A stretch of DNA of 9,178 nucleotides from an uncultured Pseudomonadota bacterium (GTDB taxonomy: Bacteria > Pseudomonadota > Alphaproteobacteria > RF32 > CAG-239). This document shows positions 5,874 through 9,178 of the stretch, one piece after another. The stretch's first letter is position 1. Every line of letters starts with the position of its first letter. Under the pieces are notes generated by a model. The model saw only the letters and a program-made list of their open reading frames with translations. It ran no database searches and had not been told where the DNA came from. The stretch spans positions 1-9,178 of the forward strand of contig CADBPX010000084.1 in assembly GCA_902796625.1 (NCBI GenBank), in the 5' to 3' direction. The translations under genes were made by a program, and so were the position numbers.

Positions 5874-7136
5874 ATGGAAATAAATTCATCAGTATTGGCA
5901 AACGGACTAAGAATTTTATCGGTTTCTCGTCCGGAAACGGAAACAGTTTCTGTCGGCATATGGGTAAATACGGGAAGTGCTTATGAAAGAAAAGAGGTAA
6001 ATGGGGTTTCTCATTTTGTTGAGCACATGGTATTTAAAGGAACAGCCAAAAGAAATGCGTTGCAAATATCCGAAGATATTGAAAATGTCGGCGGTCAGAC
6101 CAATGCTTATACGTCGCGGGAATTTACGGTTTTTTATGCCAAAATGCTGAAGAATGACTTAGAGTTAGCCGTTGATGTGTTGGCAGACTTGGTTGTGGCT
6201 CCGACTTTTAATGCTGATGAAATGGCAAAGGAAAAAGAGGTTGTTATTCAAGAGATCAAACAGACAAATGATGATCCATCAGATGTTGTCTTTGATTATT
6301 TTCAGCAGACGGCTTTTGATAAGCAACCTTTGGGAATGAGTATATTGGGTCCCGAGGCTACTATTCGCTCATTTAACAGTGAAACTTTGTTTAATTATAT
6401 GCAAAGTAATTATGCTGCAGAAAATATTGTAGTTTCTGCTGTTGGTAATTTGGATCACCAAAAATTTGTGAACATGGTTAAAAATCGGATGAGCAATTTA
6501 CAGAAAAAAGTTTCTTTTGTTCCAGAAAAACAGGTATACACCGGTGGTGAATTTATAAAACAAAGAGATACTGAACAAACTCATATTTTATTGGGATTTC
6601 CAGGGTTAAAATATCAGGATGAAAAATATTATCATGCGACAATTCTATCGACAATTTTAGGCGGAAGTATGTCATCAAGGCTATTTCAGGAAATCAGAGA
6701 AAAAAGAGGACTGGTTTATACGGTATACAGTTTTGCCAATTCTTACACGAATAACGGTTTGTTCGGTATTTATGCCGGATTAAATGCCGAAGAAATCAGA
6801 AACTATATTTCTGTGGTTGGTGAAGAATTGAAGAAGATTTCCAACGAATATGTTACGGATAAGGAGTTAAATCGGGTTAAGGTTCAACTTAAATCAAGTA
6901 TTTTAATGGCTTTGGAAAGTTCATCTTCTACCGCAGAAATTAATGCCAGACAGCATCTTATTCATAAGCGCAACATTCCGATAAATGAAATTGTTTCGCG
7001 TATCGACAGTGTTTCTAAACAAGATGTACAGAATATGGCTCGGCAAATTTTTTCCGGAAAACTTGCTTATACTTTATTGGGAGATACAAAAGATTGTCCG
7101 CAATATGCAGATGTACAAAAATATTTGCAAATATAG
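5874..7136 (+). CDS. M16 family zinc peptidase (mitochondrial processing peptidase-like, M16B)
   Basis: A zinc endopeptidase of the inverted HxxEH type, related to the beta subunit of mitochondrial processing peptidase. The first domain starts VLANGLRILSV and GIWVNTGSAYE, then HFVEH at 47-51 gives the two His ligands and catalytic Glu50. E127 in EKEVVIQEI is the expected third zinc ligand, 75 residues after H51. GGQTNAYTSREFTVFYAK (73-90) is the conserved substrate-binding strand region. The second, non-catalytic domain contains GGSMSSRLFQEIREKRGLVY (263-282), the family's conserved Arg/Tyr segment. Length of 420 matches single-unit M16B proteins; all catalytic residues are present, so it should be active. 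No signal peptide is seen, indicating a cytoplasmic or peripheral location. AAGGA lies about 10 bases before the ATG, a rather long spacing. Natural substrates are unknown in bacteria. It has its own promoter, overlapping that of elbB. Confidence 0.95.
   Translation: MEINSSVLANGLRILSVSRPETETVSVGIWVNTGSAYERKEVNGVSHFVEHMVFKGTAKRNALQISEDIENVGGQTNAYTSREFTVFYAKMLKNDLELAVDVLADLVVAPTFNADEMAKEKEVVIQEIKQTNDDPSDVVFDYFQQTAFDKQPLGMSILGPEATIRSFNSETLFNYMQSNYAAENIVVSAVGNLDHQKFVNMVKNRMSNLQKKVSFVPEKQVYTGGEFIKQRDTEQTHILLGFPGLKYQDEKYYHATILSTILGGSMSSRLFQEIREKRGLVYTVYSFANSYTNNGLFGIYAGLNAEEIRNYISVVGEELKKISNEYVTDKELNRVKVQLKSSILMALESSSSTAEINARQHLIHKRNIPINEIVSRIDSVSKQDVQNMARQIFSGKLAYTLLGDTKDCPQYADVQKYLQI
7121..7134. 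repeat. Perfect 14-bp palindrome at the end of the M16 gene
   Basis: ATATTTGCAAATAT is identical on both strands. It covers the last codons of the peptidase gene and contains the TTGCAA -35 candidate of the next transcript. It may be an operator, but AT-rich DNA yields such palindromes by chance fairly often. Confidence 0.4.
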
Positions 7137-7152
7137 AAAGATATGTTATAAT
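7125..7152 (+). promoter_or_regulatory. Candidate promoter for the AlbA_2-rnhA pair
   Basis: TTGCAA (7125-7130), a 16-base spacer and a perfect TATAAT (7147-7152), starting near 7159 with a leader of about 24 bases. The -35 lies inside the end of the peptidase gene, so the pair can be expressed independently of it. No terminator separates the genes, so read-through is also likely. Confidence 0.55.
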
Positions 7153-7182
7153 ACTTGAAATGATGTTTTATGGGGTGTTGTT

Positions 7183-8250
7183 ATGTCCAGAGCCGAAGAT
7201 ATATTTCAGAAATTGGTTTATTTTGGTGAAGACGCTCTAGACGAATTTATTCGTGATCGCCAAACAGAAGAATTGTTTTTGGATTTTAAGCAGGCAACGT
7301 CGACAGGAAAACACGGGTGGTCTTTAAGCAGTGATGATCGGCGAAATTTAGCCAAGTGCATTTCCGGTTTCGGTAATTCGGAAGGCGGAGTAATTATCTG
7401 GGGAGTTGAGTGTTCTCGAGATGTTGATATCGGTGATGTTGCCAAGGCTAAGATAAAGGTGAAAAATGTCCATCGTTTTATGAGCTGGGTTGAAAGCGCT
7501 ATATCCGGGTGTACCATTCCCAGTCATAATAAAGTTCGCAGTCATATAATAAGCTGCGATAAAAACGGTGACGGATATTTGGCAACGTTTGTTCCTAAAT
7601 CGGATGTTGCACCATTGATGACAACGGTTAATCACCGTATTTATATCCGTTCAGGTTCAAATAATGTTCCGGCACCGTATTCGGTTATTGCCGGAATGTT
7701 CGGACGGCGTCCGCAGCCGAATGTGGCACTTCATATCGAAAATAAGGCTTTGGAGATTGTTGAGTATAAAGATGAAGATATACTATATCCTAAAACTATT
7801 GATAAACCTCCGCAAAAATATGTGAAAATTTCTTTTGATATTCTTTGTGAAAATGATAGCAATGTGATCGCTCGTGAGTTATATTTTACCTGTACGACAC
7901 AGAGTGCTGGAGGAGAATATAATCGAGTTCGTTTTATGGATTATAATCAGTTATCCAGTTTTCAAGGATTGGAAGGGCACCTTAATTTAATCACACGTCC
8001 TGAATTACGGTTGCCGCCACGAGGTATTTTAAAGTTTGCTCAGGTTGAAATTATGTTGGCGGAATTTGTCGAAAATGAACTGCTGATTGACGGTGTTATC
8101 GGCGCAGATAGCGCAATGCCTAAGTCTTTTAGAATAGAAGGGTCAAAAAATAATCTTCGATCATTTGTGGCAAAAGTTTTGAAATCAGAAGATAGTAAAG
8201 AACTGATGATAAATGAATTTTTCAATGAATTTGTGGAAGAAATTGAATAA
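7183..8250 (+). CDS. AlbA_2 (Schlafen-type) domain protein, 355 aa
   Basis: Residues about 27-170 match the AlbA_2 domain (the fold in Schlafen proteins and many bacterial putative nucleic-acid-binding regulators). The signature is [12 protein letters not shown] (28-39; E30 and D34-F35-K36 correspond to the usual ES..LEFK motif), then [22 protein letters not shown] (55-76) and, near the domain end, [14 protein letters not shown] (152-165). Residues 177-355 are an unrecognised C-terminal region that looks beta-rich ([24 protein letters not shown]), possibly an Ig-like sandwich, ending in a short acidic helix. No helicase, HTH or membrane segment is visible. The start ATG has GGGGTG about 7 bases upstream and no in-frame alternative before a stop at 7156. 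Its TAA shares one base with the rnhA ATG (TAATG), indicating translational coupling to RNase HI. Whether this protein cleaves RNA, as some Schlafens do, or only binds nucleic acid cannot be told. Confidence 0.85.
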   Translation: MSRAEDIFQKLVYFGEDALDEFIRDRQTEELFLDFKQATSTGKHGWSLSSDDRRNLAKCISGFGNSEGGVIIWGVECSRDVDIGDVAKAKIKVKNVHRFMSWVESAISGCTIPSHNKVRSHIISCDKNGDGYLATFVPKSDVAPLMTTVNHRIYIRSGSNNVPAPYSVIAGMFGRRPQPNVALHIENKALEIVEYKDEDILYPKTIDKPPQKYVKISFDILCENDSNVIARELYFTCTTQSAGGEYNRVRFMDYNQLSSFQGLEGHLNLITRPELRLPPRGILKFAQVEIMLAEFVENELLIDGVIGADSAMPKSFRIEGSKNNLRSFVAKVLKSEDSKELMINEFFNEFVEEIE

Positions 8251-8699
8251 TGACGGCTCGTGTGGAAATATATACCGATGGAGCTTGTTCCGGAAATCCG
8301 GGAATAGGCGGATGGGGCGCTGTTTTACGATATAAAGATATCGAAAAAGAAATAAGCGGAGGAGAAAAGTATACGACCAATAATCGTATGGAGCTTATGG
8401 CCGTAATTCAGGCTTTAAAAGCCTTAAAGGCAACATGTAACATTTCATTATATACCGATAGTAAATATGTTATGTGTGGGATAACAGAGTGGTTGGAAAA
8501 TTGGAAAAGAAACGGTTGGCACACGGCAAATAAACATAAAGAAGTTAAAAATATTGATTTGTGGCAGGAATTGGACGGATTAATTCAAAAACATGAAATA
8601 CGCTGGATATGGGTAAAAGGGCATAATGGTCATGCCGAAAATGAAAGATGTGATGCGTTGGCTCGGCAAGAGGTTGAAAAAATTAAGTCTGAGTTGTAA
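8250..8699 (+). CDS. rnhA: Ribonuclease HI
   Basis: Degrades the RNA strand of RNA-DNA hybrids, removing R-loops and Okazaki primers, with two-metal catalysis. All active-site residues are present: D10 in [12 protein letters not shown]48 in NNRMELMA, D70 in YTDSKYV and D135 in CDALA, with the helper His125 in WVKGHNGH. The basic protrusion used for substrate binding in the E. coli enzyme is present ([21 protein letters not shown], within 81-101). Length of 149 is close to the E. coli enzyme (155). The ATG overlaps the stop of the AlbA_2 gene by one base, so it is likely translated by re-initiation; only a weak GGAAG stretch lies upstream. The downstream 186 bases lead to greA. Confidence 0.97.
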   Translation: MTARVEIYTDGACSGNPGIGGWGAVLRYKDIEKEISGGEKYTTNNRMELMAVIQALKALKATCNISLYTDSKYVMCGITEWLENWKRNGWHTANKHKEVKNIDLWQELDGLIQKHEIRWIWVKGHNGHAENERCDALARQEVEKIKSEL

Positions 8700-8701
8700 T
8701 C

Positions 8702-8719
8702 ATTAAACAATGGTTTAAT
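8702..8719 (+). terminator. Weak hairpin after rnhA
   Basis: ATTAAAC (8702-8708) and GTTTAAT (8713-8719) form a 7-bp stem with an AATG loop just after the rnhA stop. It has only one GC pair and is followed by only two further T (8720-8721), so it is a poor intrinsic terminator. It could instead protect the 3' end, or be chance. Confidence 0.25.
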
Positions 8720-8734
8720 TTAGGAAAAAAATAC

Positions 8735-8763
8735 TTGATTTTATAAAAAATATATGCCATATG
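8735..8763 (+). promoter_or_regulatory. Candidate promoter for greA and its leader RNA
   Basis: TTGATT (8735-8740) follows a seven-A tract (8725-8731); at 17-base spacing the -10 would be CATATG (8758-8763), or TATGTA (8760-8765) at 19. Both -10 choices are imperfect, so the start is uncertain, about 8770-8775. The A-tract plus ACTTG arrangement resembles the rpoZ and gltX promoters. A leader of about 110-115 bases would result. Confidence 0.4.
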
Positions 8764-8769
8764 TAATGC

Positions 8770-8866
8770 ATATTAAATGAACGGCTGTGGAATAGAGATA
8801 TTTCGCAGTCAGATTTTTCTGGTTTGAAAAAAAATGGCCTATATGAGAAATATAGGTGCTTTTTTT
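8770..8866 (+). ncRNA. Structured greA leader, possible short terminated transcript (GraL-like in layout)
   Basis: The leader contains two separate hairpins. The first (8783-8810) is a 12-bp stem with a GAGA loop (GNRA type); nine pairs are Watson-Crick and three are G-U wobble. The second is the terminator-like hairpin at 8838-8866. Transcription ending at the U-run would release an RNA of roughly 95 bases containing the first stem. In E. coli, incomplete termination in the greA leader yields a set of short RNAs called GraL; similarity here is in arrangement only, and the start position is inferred. It could instead be a regulatory leader that controls greA. Confidence 0.35.
8838..8866 (+). 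terminator. Terminator-like hairpin in the greA leader (possible attenuator)
   Basis: CCTATAT (8838-8844) and ATATAGG (8850-8856) form a perfect 7-bp stem with a GAGAA loop, followed after TGC by seven T (8860-8866) and then CTTTT. An eight-A run (8827-8834) upstream could pair with the U-run and lengthen the stem. It lies 20 bases before the greA start codon, so it would end transcription before the gene unless bypassed. It could instead be the terminator of the AlbA_2-rnhA transcript, if greA were transcribed from a promoter after it, but I see none in the remaining bases. Confidence 0.5.
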
Positions 8867-8885
8867 CTTTTATTTGGAGGGTAAA

Positions 8886-9178
8886 ATGGATAAATTTCCG
8901 TTAACGAAAGTTGGCTATGAATTGTTGGAAAAAGAGTTGAAAAATCGGAAAGGGGTTGAGCGTCCGAATATTATTGCTGAAATTGCAGAAGCTCGGGCTA
9001 AAGGTGACTTGTCCGAGAATGCTGAGTATTCTGCAGCTAAAGAAAAACAAAGCTTTAATGAAGGAAGAATTCAAGAATTAGAGGCTGTTATCAGTCGTGC
9101 ACAGGTTATCGATCCTTCTACGATGAGTGGAGAAATCGTACGTTTCGGGGCAACGGTTTTGGTTGCTAACACTGATAC
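8886..9178 (+). CDS. greA: Transcription elongation factor GreA, N-terminal part (truncated by window edge)
   Basis: GreA enters the secondary channel of RNA polymerase and stimulates cleavage of the RNA 3' end in backtracked complexes. The first 97 codons are present. They cover the N-terminal coiled coil (residues about 5-75) beginning [19 protein letters not shown], with the signature [20 protein letters not shown] at 36-55. The catalytic tip acids D41 and E44 are in the same positions as in E. coli GreA. The linker and start of the C-terminal FKBP-like domain follow ([20 protein letters not shown]). The rest of that domain is outside the window. The start ATG has GGAGGG 5 bases upstream, the strongest ribosome binding site in the window. 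The gene sits behind a structured leader with a terminator-like hairpin, suggesting control of elongation into the gene. Confidence 0.96.
   Translation, partial: MDKFPLTKVGYELLEKELKNRKGVERPNIIAEIAEARAKGDLSENAEYSAAKEKQSFNEGRIQELEAVISRAQVIDPSTMSGEIVRFGATVLVANTD

Noticed and set aside
7183..8699. AlbA_2 plus RNase HI as an anti-phage defence module
   Set aside because: No other defence gene, mobile element or composition shift is visible, and RNase HI is a complete housekeeping enzyme; the pairing is reported as interesting but not called defence.
8703..8718. TTAA...TTAA pair after rnhA resembling a CtrA box
   Set aside because: The spacing is 8 bases, not the 7 of the CtrA consensus; the AT-rich context and inverted-repeat structure explain it.

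Overview
The window looks like ordinary chromosomal core from an AT-rich alphaproteobacterium. The strongest lineage marker is gcrA, a cell-cycle regulator essentially confined to Alphaproteobacteria; the rpoZ-rel gene pair, an M16 processing-type peptidase and the low GC agree with this. A host-associated or gut-type low-GC lineage is plausible, but that is an inference. I see no rRNA, tRNA, insertion sequence, phage gene, CRISPR array or recognisable defence island.

Layout. Minus strand, 1-2126: the 5' end of a bifunctional (p)ppGpp synthetase/hydrolase (rel, cut by the window edge), preceded by rpoZ (omega subunit with a very acidic tail), preceded by an unrecognised secreted protein of 413 residues. 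A Rho-independent terminator lies between rpoZ and rel. Plus strand, 2249-2707: gcrA, transcribed away from the secreted-protein gene. Minus strand, 2711-5777: a chain reading elbB (glyoxalase III-like, DJ-1 superfamily), then gltX (glutamyl-tRNA synthetase), then an unrecognised membrane-anchored protein whose start overlaps the gltX stop by 8 bases. Its end lies 3 bases from the gcrA end, tail to tail. Plus strand, 5874-9178: an M16 zinc peptidase, an AlbA_2 (Schlafen-type) domain protein coupled by a TAATG junction to rnhA (RNase HI), then greA (cut by the right edge) behind a structured leader.

Functional themes. Several genes serve transcription and its stress control: omega, the stringent-response enzyme, GreA (rescue of backtracked polymerase), RNase HI (R-loop removal) and GcrA (sigma70-associated coactivator). 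The others are housekeeping (GluRS, ElbB, M16 peptidase) plus two unknown envelope-type proteins.

The most interesting signals are regulatory. The elbB/M16 intergenic region holds two overlapping divergent promoters around a near-perfect 19-bp palindrome. The greA leader carries a 12-bp stem with a GNRA loop followed by a terminator-like hairpin just before the ribosome binding site, resembling in layout the E. coli greA leader that yields GraL RNAs. The AlbA_2-rnhA pair is the best protein-level lead. I do not see convincing evidence of a wholly new multi-gene system.
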